Origin: Phytophthora hibernalis
Taxonomy: Eukaryota > Oomycota > Peronosporomycetes > Peronosporales > Peronosporaceae
Reading direction: 5' to 3'
DNA length: 64,000 nucleotides
Assembly (NCBI GenBank): GCA_012656075.1
Contig: JAAKBF010000088.1
Coordinates: 1-64,000, forward strand
The first letter of the stretch is position 1. The number at the start of each line of letters is the position of its first letter. The position numbers and the translations under genes are program-made. Below the pieces are notes generated by a model. It ran no database searches, had not been told where the DNA came from, and worked only from the letters and a program-made list of their open reading frames with translations. Shown here piece by piece: positions 20,425-31,751 of this stretch.

Positions 20425-21735
20425 TTAGTCGAGCTTACCAACGCCAAAGTTGTTGGTCGTCGCGACCCACTCCTTCGCCAACTCGCTGGCTGGGATCAAA
20501 GCCTGGGTCGTCTCACCCGACGGCTTCGCTGTGCCCGGGGTGTACTGCTGAGTCTGCTGCTGCTCAGAGTCGCTCTCGCTCGCCGATGAGTACCCAGTAA
20601 TGATAGGATACGTCTTGATGGTCTCGAGCGCGGTCGGACCGTCAAGCGACGTGAAGTTGCCGCTGCTCACCAGAACGTTCGTCTTGCACTGGCGTCCCAA
20701 GAAGCTCGTGCACGTGTCAGCAGCATCAGTGCCGTTGGAGCCGTACAAAGATCCCTCCGTCGCCTTGTACATGGGCTGCTTCGTGTTGTTGAAGTAGTTG
20801 CCCTCGGCAAGAACGTAGGCGTTGACGCCGATCTCGAACGAGTGACCCGAGTTGTCACCCCAGTAGTTGTTAGCGACGTGCGCAACAACGTGGGCATCGG
20901 CGTTACCGCCAATCTTAGGAGAGCGACCCGACGTTCCGTGCACGTAGTTGTTCAGCAGGCTGACCCCGGTGTTCTTGCCGTACAGCAGGAACGTCCAGTA
21001 GTGGTGACCGTCGCAAGTGGCGGAGTAGTCGGTGTTTCCGTCGAAGTCCGAGTTGCTGATGGTCATGCTGGCGACGCCAGCCTTGTTGGTGACAACCATT
21101 TGACGGCCGACACGAGACACTTTGACGTGGTCAAGCCAAATGTTGTTCAGCGTAGTGGTTCCCTTGTTGGAACCCTGCATAAAAATCGCGTCACCGCCCC
21201 AGACCACGTGTCGGTTGAGCTCCGTGATGTGGATGTTCTGCAGGATAATATTGTCTCCATTCAGAGTCATGCCCTTGCCTATGATGACTCCGCTCTTGCC
21301 GACACCACGGACAGTCTTGTTGCCCTTGACGTTCATGCGCTTCAGTGCAGCGTTATCGTACGTCAAGGTCACTTCCGTTCCGTCGGAGCAACCACCCGTG
21401 TTGTTCATGCCGCCAGTCTGGATAATCACATCCTGACTCTTGAAGCCGTTGTTCTTGGCCATGCACTCGCGAGTGTAGTCCGGTCGGCAACCAACCTCAG
21501 TAGTCGTACCTTCCGTGCCACGGAAGTCGAACGTTTGGTTAAGCACAATCACGAGCGGTTCCGTGTCATTCAGGTAGGCGATCAGCTCGCCGGTCGAGGT
21601 CGGGTACACGACAGTGCCGTTGCCTCCACCGATGGTTCCTGAACCAAGACCGGTGGGCGTACCAATAGTGAAGCCGCTGGCATTCTTTACGACGACTGCT
21701 AGCGCGGCGGCGAGAGCAAGCTGGATGCGTCCCAT
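20425..21735 (-). CDS. Secreted pectin lyase-like protein 2 (PL1 family)
   Basis: One intact 436-residue frame. Signal peptide (about residues 1-21, ending NASG), then PL1 blocks NKTVRGVGKSGVIIGKG, WLDHVKVSRVGRQM, NSDFDGNTDYSATCDGHHYW and GRSPKIGG. A 40-residue Gln/Ser/Thr-rich linker near residues 380-420 precedes the conserved tail NNFGVGKLD. Several N-glycosylation sequons fit secretion. It is about 36 residues longer than lyase 1 because of the linker. Expected role: cleavage of plant homogalacturonan. Confidence 0.9.
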   Translation of the reverse strand: MGRIQLALAAALAVVVKNASGFTIGTPTGLGSGTIGGGNGTVVYPTSTGELIAYLNDTEPLVIVLNQTFDFRGTEGTTTEVGCRPDYTRECMAKNNGFKSQDVIIQTGGMNNTGGCSDGTEVTLTYDNAALKRMNVKGNKTVRGVGKSGVIIGKGMTLNGDNIILQNIHITELNRHVVWGGDAIFMQGSNKGTTTLNNIWLDHVKVSRVGRQMVVTNKAGVASMTISNSDFDGNTDYSATCDGHHYWTFLLYGKNTGVSLLNNYVHGTSGRSPKIGGNADAHVVAHVANNYWGDNSGHSFEIGVNAYVLAEGNYFNNTKQPMYKATEGSLYGSNGTDAADTCTSFLGRQCKTNVLVSSGNFTSLDGPTALETIKTYPIITGYSSASESDSEQQQTQQYTPGTAKPSGETTQALIPASELAKEWVATTNNFGVGKLD

Positions 21736-21770
21736 GCTGAAGAGTCTCGAGGTTGCAGTGGTCCAGGCGA

Positions 21771-21788
21771 GGCGAATTTGTAAATGAC
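21771..21788 (-). promoter_or_regulatory. Inr/FPR-like core promoter of pectin lyase 2
   Basis: The minus strand reads GTCATTTACAAATTCGCC, 36 bp before the ATG. The Inr half is good and the FPR half is a looser match. Confidence 0.5.
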
Positions 21789-23929
21789 CGTTGTCTATCG
21801 ATTTTGTGAGAGGAGTATACAGGTGCTATCTGGGAGGAGAGGGGTCGTCGTAATGATGCCCGGACGCTGTCCGGCCATCGTCCGGGCCGGACGGACAGGG
21901 TGTAACTTACAGCCACAACTCGCAAGCTTTGGTAAGTTGAAGGACACCGGCGCTTTCACATGTCAAATCCTAGATATGCTTCTATACAAACGGCTGATTA
22001 ATTCCGCGTGTGGGGGCCGGCAGTTGAAAAGTGGGTCAACGGCGTTGACTCAACGCTGCTTTATTGAAACACGCAGCCAGCCTACCGGTACCAGTATCGG
22101 ATACCGAAGCACGCATCTTTATAATACAAAAGTTGGCAAACCTGCCGTATGATACGACGGAAGCATACGCAGTTAATCTGCGGCCGCGTGCCCTACGAAG
22201 ACACTACTGTACATGTACCTACCACCACCACGCGAGGGCATCGGTATACGCAGTTGTACAATAGTTTGAGTCGCCATAGTCCCACATAAATGCTGATTAT
22301 AAGTCTGTGACCGACTACGACTCCACCCGCTTCAGCGTTGGAAAAGCTCGCGCCCGTTGTTTAAGCGAATCGGTATTCAGCACTCACCATGGAGCGGCTT
22401 TGACAAGCAACTTACGTTCACAAGCTGTGAATCACGGCTGGTGGGTTGCGTCAGTTGATACATGTATACGTTTGCAAATGTGCACGATAGATATAATAGC
22501 AGGCGTTCGGAGCGCATATTGTCAGCCTGTCGGCTGTTGGTCGAGAACGAATGTGTCAACACAAGCAAACGGATCGTCAGGAGTCCTACACTGTGAACTA
22601 CCGATAGCTGCGCCTAGTACATGTACAGTAGTATGACTCTACCGTATTGTGGCAGCCACATAGTTTGTTCCCAAGCGCCTCGCCAATCTCGAGTCGCCAT
22701 CAATGCGTTTCTTGAGTACGCCGCACCACAAATGACGAGGCTGTCGACGAGGCGATTAATTCTCATTACGCAGAAACGAGCCGGGCATCGACTAACGGGC
22801 CGCCACTAAAAGACAGTGACCGATATTGCCGCGTCGTAGGAAGCCGAGTTTTCGTATTTCAGGGCACGCTGCATCCTCCGCGATGCTAAACAACTCTACG
22901 TTTGATACATGTACCGCTACGGTGTCGCCTCGGTGGTTTATCAATGCCGTCCTCAACGTGCTATCGCTGCGCCTACAGTAAAGTAAGTCTTACGGCGAAT
23001 TTACTTGTTTCAAGCGGCTCGGTGGTCGCAGGCCGTGACCTAAACCCATCGCACTGTTCAACCTGTGCCAAGTTGCGCACCCCAGTACTGTGAACCACAG
23101 CCGTTCAACGTCCTTCAGCGACGCTCGTGGGGGCGACCGCACGAAACTTGTGTGTGCCGTTCACATCAGCCCGCCACCAACGCACGATTTGCCAGCCCTA
23201 CCAGAAAACAGCTGAGTGAGGCGTGAGCACGCACCATGCCGACTGAGTGATAATCGACCTTCATAGTTGATACGATGAACTAGTCGCACATTTGTTGAAG
23301 ATGGATCTGAGATTTCGGCTGGCGCACATCGGAAGATAAGGTAAGGTTGGGTCCCCAGCACACACCAGAAAATGAAGTTTGGTCGACAATCTTCTGCTGG
23401 GCGAACAAATATATGTTGCTCGTCCTCTGTGCTCGTGGAATCTGTTTTGACTAAAAATAATCTATTCACGATTTTTAAGTCAAAGCAGCAACCGCGGACA
23501 CGCAGGAAGTTGCGTTGATTTTTTAATCAAAAATCTTTTAAAAAAGTTAAAAGTGGTTACTTGGTTGCTACCTTTTGGCTAAGATCAACAGTACCAGACA
23601 TGTTACTTCGCAAGGAAGTCGTAGGTTGTGGATACAATACCTTGAGATTAAAACGCGCGGGACACCTCAAGTTGTCGTGAAAAGACGGTTGCGGCTTGGC
23701 GTAGGCTCACTGCGCGAAAAACAACTAAGCGGTTATCTAACAAAGCCACGCTCCGTAACGGAGACAGGTTGAGGAATACAAATTCACGTGTATTAATCAT
23801 TGACTCGCCATCACTTGAGATCAGCCGCTAACATGGAAACAAGTGCAGAGCACCGGAGCAGATCCCTTCAGGATATCCATATAAAATTAGAGATCCCTCG
23901 TAGATTAACGCGCACCAATGCTACAGTAG
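21789..23929. other. Long intergenic region, no gene seen
   Basis: Several short frames exist on both strands, but none has a recognisable motif or a splice partner. The TACATGTA octamer occurs four times between 22210 and 22913, and one TACCGGTA is near 22081. A U2 snRNA-like 18-mer lies at 23571-23588. Confidence 0.5.
23571..23588 (+). other. U2 snRNA-like 18-mer
   Basis: The run 'ccttttggctaagatcaa' is identical to the conserved 5' part of U2 snRNA, but the following sequence does not continue as U2. It may be a truncated retroposed copy or the 5' end of a retroelement. Confidence 0.35.
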
Positions 23930-24039
23930 CACCAATACAACCCTCAACAAACAGAGGTCTTGTCCAAACAACCAGCGTTAGCTGTACACCAATACAAACC
24001 TCAACAAACAGAGGTCTTGCCCAAACAACCAGCGTTAGC
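23930..24039 (+). repeat. 57-bp tandem duplication in the pectin lyase 3 promoter
   Basis: Unit 1 (23930-23986) and unit 2 (from 23987) both begin 'caccaatacaa' and end 'accagcgttagc', with two or three differences. The second unit ends 6 bp before the core promoter. Confidence 0.8.
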
Positions 24040-24045
24040 AAACGG

Positions 24046-24066
24046 TCATTCTCAATTTTGCCTCTC
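24046..24066 (+). promoter_or_regulatory. Inr + FPR core promoter of pectin lyase 3
   Basis: TCATTCTCAATTTTGCCTC is a near-perfect oomycete initiator plus FPR, 53-72 bp upstream of the ATG. Confidence 0.75.
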
Positions 24067-24118
24067 CTTGAGCACAACACCACATCTCCCGACCTCAAGA
24101 CTACTTCGCTTCTTCAGC

Positions 24119-25463
24119 ATGGGACGTTTTCAGCTTGCTCTCGCCACGGCATTGGCCCTCATCGCCAAGAAGGCTAGCGCTTTCACCATTGGCAATCCGT
24201 CCGGTCTTGCTGCTGGAGCCACAGGTGGAGGCAATGGTACCGTCGTGTACCCGACCACGACCAGCGAGCTGGTCTCCTACCTGAACTCGTCGGAGCCTCT
24301 TGTGGTTGTGCTGAACAAGACCTTCGACTTCCGTGGCACCGAAGGCACGAAGACGGAACCTGGTTGTCGTCCGCAGTACACTCGTGAGTGCATTGCTAAG
24401 AACAACGGATTCAAAAGCCAGGATGTCATCCTCCAGAGCGGCGGCATGACAAACACCGGTGGATGTGACAACGGCACGGAAGTGACAGTGACGTATGACA
24501 ACGCGGCTCTGAAGCGCATGACCGTGAAGGGGGACAAGACTATTCGCGGTATTGGCAAGAGCGGCGTCATTATGGGCAAGGGTTTGACTCTTAACGGCCA
24601 CAACATCATTATCCAGAACATTCACATCACGGAGCTCAACCACCATTTGGTTTGGGGTGGCGACGCCATTTACATCAAGGAACCGACAAGAGCACAACAG
24701 CTATGAGGAACATTTGGCTTGACCATATCAAAATCTCCCGTGTCGGCCGTCAATTCATCACGACGTACAAGGCGAGTACCGATTCGATGACCATCAGTAA
24801 CTCGGACTTCGACGGAAACACGGACTACTCTGCTTCGTGCGACGGCCACCACTACTGGTCGTTCATTTTCTACGGTGAGACGCGTTTCAGCATGCTGAAC
24901 AACTACATTCACGGAACCTCGGGCCGTTCTCCCAAGATCGGTGGTGACAGTGCCGCTAACGTCGTTGCGCACGTTGCGAACAACTGCTGGGGCAACAACT
25001 CGGGTCACTCATTCGAGATCGGCTCCAACGCGTGGGTTCTTGCTGAGGGCAACTATTTCACGAACACAAGAATGCCTCTGTACAACAAGGGTGAAGAAGG
25101 AGCTTTGTACGCTGCGGGTAGTGCGGACGAGTGCACGAACTACCTGGGACGTGCATGCGAAGCCAACACCCTGGTGAGCAGCGGTAACTTTTCGTCCCGC
25201 AATGGCGAGACTGCTCTTGAGACCATCAAGTCGGTCCCTACTTTTGTTGACTACACGCTCGAGTCGACTGAGACTAGCAGTTCACAACAGCAACAGCAGC
25301 AGACAAGCGGCTCGGGGACCAATCTCAGCAGCAGGTTCAGCAGTACACCCCTGGAACGACTACACCTTCGACCCAGACGAGTCAGTCTTCGATCCGGGCG
25401 AGTAACGTGGAGAGCGTGTGGGCTGGTACAACCAGCAACTTCGGCGTTGGCAAGCTCAATTAA
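24119..25463 (+). CDS. Secreted pectin lyase-like protein 3 (PL1 family), two one-base frameshifts
   Basis: From ATG 24119 there is a signal peptide (FQLALATALALIAKKASA) and the PL1 series: NKTFDFRGTEGT, KTIRGIGKSGVIMGKG, WLDHIKISRVGRQF, SNSDFDGNTDYSASCDGHHYW and GRSPKIGG. A Gln/Ser-rich linker and the tail SNFGVGKLN end at 25463. A missing G near 24681 (GGG to GG) and a missing G near 25318 shift the frame. With both restored the protein has about 448 residues. Both lie in G runs and fit the error pattern of this window, so I treat the gene as probably functional. Closest to lyases 4 and 5. Confidence 0.8.
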
Positions 25464-26060
25464 GTGAAAGATGTCGATGGAAGCGACAGCAGTTGCAGAT
25501 TCGATTGAATGCGTCTTGTCATAGTGCTGCTCGTAATTGTCTAGAACATTGTAGCGTATAATATACAGTTGATGGATTCAAAACCGTTAATGTGCCTTCA
25601 GCATCAAATTTGACACAATTTAACACAAACTCTTCCCAGGGACTGACTTACCGGTAGTCCAACATGTTTGATGGTATCTCAACAAGTTAACCGATCAATA
25701 GTGTGATTGAGAGCCGAGTAGTCCTCAATAATAGTATAGTGATAGTAATACTATTTAAGGAAAAATGTTTTGCAAGTTCACAATAAAAATTCTGCTTGTT
25801 GCTGCACAATTGACGACCACTAATAATACCTGATGAATATTTTGAATATTGCTGCCTCCTTTGAAGTGACAAGACGTTGGCTGATATTGTAAACGCAAAC
25901 ATCTACATGTATTGCGCTTGCGATTGGAATAGTTACACCCCACAATTACAGCCTTTCGCTGAGTACATGTAGCTTGAATTTCGTTCCATACGCATTTTCG
26001 GAGGGCATGAATGGCCGCAGTCATTAGCTTAAGAACAATCACCTTGGCTCTACATGTACC
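25464..26060. other. 3' flank of pectin lyase 3 and outer flank of the inverted repeat
   Basis: The words 'ttgtagcgt...gttgatggat' near 25548-25576 resemble the 3' flank of lyase 5 (33268-33296), so this is old shared downstream sequence. From 26060 down it is an older, diverged homologue of 33322-33372. No gene seen. Confidence 0.5.
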
Positions 26061-26187
26061 AGGAGAGAAGAAATGCATCATTAATGTATCCATCAACTCT
26101 ATTTGTTAAACGCTACAATGCGCAAGACAACATGACTTCTATAGGCCGACGCGTATCTGTCGCTGCCACCACTCTTACCACTTCCAC

Positions 26188-27589
26188 TTAATCCAGCTTT
26201 CCGACACCGAAGTTGTTGTTCGTCTGCTGCCACTCCTTCTCCAAGTCACTCGTTTGGACAGCGAGCTTCCTGGACTCGCTCGACTTCTGCTCCGATCCAC
26301 TCGTCTGAGAGGTCTGCTGCTGCTCCGACCCGCTGGTCTGAGAAGTCTGCTGCTGCTCCGATCCGCTGGTCTGCGAAGACTGTTGCTTCGAGCCACTCGC
26401 CTGGGTCGACTGCTGTTGTTGCTGCTGCGAACCACTCGTCTGAGTAGTGTCCGGCGTGTAGTCGGCAAAGGTGGAGTAAGATTTGATCGTCTTGAGAGCA
26501 GTCTCGCCATTACGTGACGTGAAGCTTCCGCTGTCTATCACCGTGTTGGCCACACGCGCGTCCCAGGTAACTGCTGCACTCATCGTCACTGCTTGCAGCG
26601 TAGACAGCACCATCCGTACCAGTGTACAGAGGCATTTTCGTGTTGCTAAAGTAGTTGCCCTCGGCAAGAACCCATGCGTTGGAGCCGATCTCGAACGAGT
26701 GACCCGTGTTGTTACCCCAGAAGTTGTTCGCAACGTGCGCAACGACGTTAGCGGCACTGTCACCACCGATCTTGGGAGAACGGCCCGAGGTTCCGTGAAT
26801 GTAGTTGTTCAGCATGCTGAAACGCGTTACACCATAGAAAATGAACGACCAGTAGTGGTGGCCGTCGCACGAAGCAGAGTAGTCCGTGTTTCCGTCGAAG
26901 TCCGAGTTACTGATTGTCATCGAATCGGTACTCGCCTTGTTGGTGGTGAGGAACTGACGGCCGACACGGGAGACCTTGATGTGGTCGAGCCAAATTTTCT
27001 TCATAGCCGTCTGACCACCGTTCGTGCCCTGCATGTAGATAGCATCGCCACCCCAGACCAAGTGGTGGTTGAGCTCCGTGATGTGGACGTTCTGGACGAT
27101 GATGTTGTCACCGGCGAGCGTCAAGCCCTTGCCTTTGATCACTCCGCTCTTGCCAATACCACGGATGGTCTTGTCCCCCTGCACAGTCATGCGCTTCAGA
27201 GCGGCATTGTCGTAGGTCACCGTCACCTTGGTGCCGCCGGTGCAACCACCCGTGTTCTCCATTCCGCCGCTTTGAAGAATAACATCCTGGCTCTTGAATC
27301 CGTTGTTCTTGGCCATACACTCCCGAGTGTAGTCCGGTCTGCAACCCGTTTCGGTAGTCGTTCCTTCCGTACCGCGGAAGTCGAAGGTCTTGTTCAGCAC
27401 GACCACAAGCGGCTCAGTAGATGCGAGGTAGTCCGCCAGCTCGCTGGTTGAGGTCGGGTAAACGGTCTTGCCATTGGCTCCACCGGTGGCCCCGGCGGCC
27501 AGGCCAGATGGAGTGCCGACGGTGAAGGCACTTGCGTTTTGAGCAACGAGGGCCAATACTGTGGCGAAAGCGAGCTGGATGCGAACCAT
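26188..27589 (-). CDS. Secreted pectin lyase-like protein 4, two-base frameshift
   Basis: Near-identical to lyase 5 in the opposite arm. Signal peptide (residues 1-20), PL1 blocks NKTFDFRGTEGT, KTIRGIGKSGVIKGKG, WLDHIKVSRVGRQF, NSDFDGNTDYSASCDGHHYW and GRSPKIGG. The run GTGTG near 26555 is two bases shorter than GTGTGTG in lyase 5; read literally this ends the protein at residue 359, after the catalytic fold but before the linker and tail. Restored, it would have 467 residues, 11 more than lyase 5 because of one extra SQTSGSEQQQT unit. Whether the two-base loss is real cannot be told from sequence alone. Confidence 0.8.
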
Positions 27590-27642
27590 GACCGAACAGT
27601 GAAGGAGTCTTGAGGCGGAGTGCTGGGTGTAGTGCTCGAGGC

Positions 27643-27662
27643 GAGGTAAATTGGAAAGTGAT
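27643..27662 (-). promoter_or_regulatory. Inr + FPR core promoter of pectin lyase 4
   Basis: The minus strand reads ATCACTTTCCAATTTACCTC, 54 bp upstream of the ATG. It has one extra C between Inr and FPR compared with the lyase 5 promoter. Confidence 0.6.
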
Positions 27663-28448
27663 CTTGAGCATTGGCAACTGGTTTAAGCTTATGACTTCGC
27701 TCGGTGATAACCATCGTCAGTTGTCCGTTGTCTACAATTGACGAGCGCCTGATCTCAAGAGTAATGTACTGGTGCATGTGTATGTATTACCAGTCAAGTA
27801 CTTGTGAGTCAAATCCTGAGGTCGTTTCAGTGTTAGAGGCTGAGGAAGCGAGTGGACACTTGACACGGAGTGCTGGCCGGGTTTCGCCTCAACTTTCGTG
27901 GTCAGGTACGACTATGGCGGCTTATGCCCTTCCCGAAGAGCAAGGACACTGATGCTGAAACAAAGTGTACGCAAGTACAGTGAGCGACTCCGCCGTATGC
28001 TACGCCAGAACGCACGCAACGCTAGCAGATTTATATATTGTTTGCTTGCGGTCAGTCTTCGCTCGTTTTCTCGTGCAGGAATTTGACATACCAGTTACTA
28101 TTTTCATTCTGTACGCTACGGTATACTAAATATTGAGAATTGAGGTCGCTGGGCATGCTGTCCACCTCAAAGTCTGGGTCGCTTCATGTAGCTCATTTCG
28201 TGGACTTGCCATCGCCACTATTAATAAGCATCAAGTGCCGTAAAAAAGCGTCTATCACTTCGAAGTATTATTAATACAATACAAGCAGAAACGAAAACCA
28301 GGCTATTTTAATAAGATAAGCTACATGTATTAAAAACATCCTTGCAAAAGCAAGATTTTTAATTTCCGATTGAGTGCCATTATCCCGCGCCGACTGCACG
28401 AAGGCTTCACGCACGAAGGCTCGCGTTGACGCACGATTTGAAGATTGA

Positions 28449-28715
28449 ATGCCAGCCACAGCTGACGAGCAGCGAAAACAGCTGAACCGTGATCGCTATA
28501 TCAAATATGGAGAACCGAAAGTAGATCATGAAGACTTTGTAGCACTGTTGTTGGTTGTACATTTAGGGCTCAAAGTCACGAAGAGGCAAACTTATTATAT
28601 CGAGAGCCTCAAGATTAATGGGTTTACCAACTCAAAGCTCACCCTCTCGAGCTTGCGTTCGCTGACGCAATTGTTCTCGATGAACAGCAGGGTACGTGTG
28701 CGTGCATGTAGTTGA
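28449..28715 (+). CDS. Unknown frame at the inner end of the left arm
   Basis: An 88-codon frame starting PATADEQRKQLNRDRYIKYG. It recurs in the right arm (30966 down), and the downstream DNA outside the identical arms is still related in diverged form ('cgaacagcagg' and 'ttgactcat' in both). That suggests an older repeat family carrying this frame, perhaps a mobile element. I do not recognise the domain. It may continue through a frame change. Confidence 0.35.
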   Translation: MPATADEQRKQLNRDRYIKYGEPKVDHEDFVALLLVVHLGLKVTKRQTYYIESLKINGFTNSKLTLSSLRSLTQLFSMNSRVRVRACS

Positions 28716-30764
28716 CTCATAACAATCCAGATTGGGTGCGCATCAATATTTGAATTTGAATTTGTTGCGGTTTATAAGGCTAACTACTCCCGCCGAAGTC
28801 GCGCTCGGCAGGAACTTCGCCGGTACGCATCAATAGGAACAAGCCACGAGAGAGCTAGTTTCGTTTGCACGAACAAGTGCTAAGGAGTTGTTATGCTCGG
28901 CATGCCAATAAGGGATCGTCATCAAGTTTGACCAGCGAAGATTTCGCCGCAACCGTATGGCACCGATGAAACCGGGGATTACCGGTAGGCCCCGATTACT
29001 GTGCACTGGGTCCTCTGTACATGTAGCTTGGTGCAGCTTTACTTGTAAACTGGCCAAGCAATGTGTGCCGTCCTGGGCCATTTCGAATTAGCCAAATCAA
29101 CAAACAAACCGGTACATTTATAGCTTTCATTTATGAAGCAGTAGACTGTAGTTAAAAAAATGTTGTCTTCAGCATCATGTCTCGTGGTAAATGACACGGG
29201 AGGGGGACGGAGATAAACCCGTTGCCTATTAAATAGCAATAATTGTAGCAACTCGTTTTGCAATTATTATTATTGCTAAAAACACATCACAATAAAGTAC
29301 AAGATAATATCATGTAAGTATTATTGCGAGCACCTCGCTACGGTCCGTCTCGTACCTCCACTGGTGATCTCGGCGCCGACCAGGCGGAATACGAATTGCG
29401 AAGCGCTCGCGGTCTTGACGATGAGGGGTCATGCGTCAAATTTGAGAATGGCCGCTTTGCTATATGTTGAGGTCAAGTGTAGTAACTACAAGGGTCGAGT
29501 CTTCCTCGTGTAGATGTAGGGGTGACATCCACGAAACTGTGCTAAGTACTTCGTATCTTACACGCTGAACTTTTCCTAAACAGCCCTTCGGCTTCTCAGT
29601 CAGTGGCAGTCAAATCCAGTCTCCAGGAGTCGCGTCCAAATAAGCTTCGGATGTTACGCGATCTCCGTCGTCAACCCCGATCGAATCGACAGCAGCATCG
29701 GCCCTAGCGGTATCTTCGGATGTGTACCATCCGAATTCCCAGACCCAGCTTCAACAAGTTTCGCGATGCGTTCTCTCATATTTTGTATCGGTTTTGAGAA
29801 TCGGTCAAGATGGCCGTCTGTTTTCGCTCGACAGAAATCTCAAATCCTGTGTGCATGGAGATGGCAGCGACACCGGACATGGAGCGCAATCCAACGACTA
29901 TTAACCCTTGATTCTAATCAAGTTTTCAATTATCGGTAGGTAAGATACCCGACGAACCTTTGCTTGCGATTCCGATAAATGAGAAGAAGAAAAATAGCTG
30001 ATCTGTATCCGTATATGATCCACCAGCCGCAGCGAGCTGCACATGTGCTCGTTGTGAGGGATCGGGGGTCCCGACGGACAAGCTACGCATCATTTGCAAA
30101 CGCTTTTAATAAGCACTAGAGCTTCACTAGACCTGCTGAATACCAAATGCTACACTGGCAATTCAGAGTATGCGGGGCGGTCTCTCAAATCTGTTGACCA
30201 CAAATTCCCTCAACTAAATTGTGAATAACTGAGTGAGTTCGTGCTTCTGTTGTGGCATACGATGGGGGTGCAGTACAGTACATGCACCAATATTCATAAA
30301 TCCTCGTGCCGGACGGTAGGCAACGCATGTACGAAGTATTACGGAAGCTGAAGCGGCCCCTCCTCAAGAGGACGCTTTTAATTAGCTTCGTGCAGATTGA
30401 TGCACTAAGCTACAGGCAGCGGGGCCCAGTCGGGGGATAACCCAGTTTATCAGGGCGCAAATGCTCGCAGGTCGAACTTAGATGATGAGCACTTGTTGGT
30501 TTATTGAGCACCCCAGGAAAGCAACTCGTTATTGTAGTTAGCGCTTGTGCGTGAAAACGAAGCTTCCAGATTTTTCCTATTGATGGCTACATGTATTTCT
30601 TTTTTAATGATGTAAGGTATATTGTGTTACTGTTTCCAAAAATTGATGGCTATTTCGCCGTGCAGTGGAAATCCAGATACAAATTGTGCAGCGGATCTGG
30701 ATTTTAATGAGTCAACTACCCTGCTGTTCGTCGAGAAAACTTGTTCAACAAAAGCAAGCTCAGA
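28651..30764. other. Unique spacer of the inverted repeat
   Basis: About 2.1 kb without a recognised gene. The inner borders (28651-28740 and 30680-30764) are diverged copies of each other. TACATGTA occurs near 29017 and 30588, TACCGGTA near 28979. A stretch near 29330-29560 is GC-richer than its surroundings but has no convincing coding frame or LTR structure. Confidence 0.5.
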
Positions 30765-30966
30765 TCGAGAGGGTGAGCTTTGAGTTGGTAAACCCATTAA
30801 TCTTGAGGCTCTCGATAAAATAAGTTTGCCTCTTCGTGACTTTGAGCCCTAAATGTACAACCAACAACAGTGCTACAAAGTCTTCATGATCTACTTTCGG
30901 TTCTCCATATTTGATATAGCGATCACGGTTCAGCTGTTTTCGCTGCTCGTCAGCTGTGGCTGGCAT
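30760..30966 (-). CDS. Unknown frame at the inner end of the right arm
   Basis: A 68-codon frame, the same protein as at 28449 apart from one Tyr-to-Phe change (QTYFIES), ending where the arms diverge. No domain recognised. Confidence 0.35.
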   Translation of the reverse strand: MPATADEQRKQLNRDRYIKYGEPKVDHEDFVALLLVVHLGLKVTKRQTYFIESLKINGFTNSKLTLSI

Positions 30967-31751
30967 TCAATCTTCAAATCGTGCGTCAACGCGAGCCTTC
31001 GTGCGTGAAGCCTTCGTGCAGTCGGCGCGGGATAATGGCACTCAATCGGAAATTAAAAATCTTGCTTTTGCAAGGATGTTTTTAATACATGTAGCTTATC
31101 TTATTAAAATAGCCTGGTTTTCGTTTCTGCTTGTATTGTATTAATAATACTTCGAAGTGATAGACGCTTTTTACGGCACTTGATGCTTATTAATAGTGGC
31201 GATGGCAAGTCCACGAAATGAGCTACATGAAGCGACCCAGACTTTGAGGTGGACAGCATGCCCAGCGACCTCAATTCTCAATATTTAGTATACCGTAGCG
31301 TACAGAATGAAAATAGTAACTGGTATGTCAAATTCCTGCACGAGAAAACGAGCGAAGACTGACCGCAAGCAAACAATATATAAATCTGCTAGCGTTGCGT
31401 GCGTTCTGGCGTAGCATACGGCGGAGTCGCTCACTGTACTTGCGTACACTTTGTTTCAGCATCAGTGTCCTTGCTCTTCGGGAAGGGCATAAGCCGCCAT
31501 AGTCGTACCTGACCACGAAAGTTGAGGCGAAACCCGGCCAGCACTCCGTGTCAAGTGTCCACTCGCTTCCTCAGCCTCTAACACTGAAACGACCTCAGGA
31601 TTTGACTCACAAGTACTTGACTGGTAATACATACACATGCACCAGTACATTACTCTTGAGATCAGGCGCTCGTCAATTGTAGACAACGGACAACTGACGA
31701 TGGTTATCACCGAGCGAAGTCATAAGCTTAAACCAGTTGCCAATGCTCAAG

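Larger units (their letters stand above)
26061..28650 (-). repeat. Large inverted repeat, left arm
   Basis: This arm is nearly identical in reverse complement to 30765-33321. It includes pectin lyase 4, its promoter, about 850 bp upstream and the start of an unknown frame at 28449. Differences seen are a few substitutions, a 2-nt and a 1-nt indel, and one 33-nt repeat unit. Beyond both ends the similarity drops sharply but does not vanish. Confidence 0.93.

Noticed and set aside
23161..23469. 102-codon minus-strand frame
   Set aside because: No motif, low-complexity context and no promoter-like element.
26483..27451. 322-codon open frame antisense to pectin lyase 4 (also 31962-32714 and frames opposite the other lyases)
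   Set aside because: It mirrors the lyase coding sequence in every copy, has no domain or start context, and is explained by GC-rich third positions on the opposite strand.
29330..29900. Possible solo LTR or gag relic in the spacer
   Set aside because: No paired TG/CA ends, primer-binding site or coding match could be seen.
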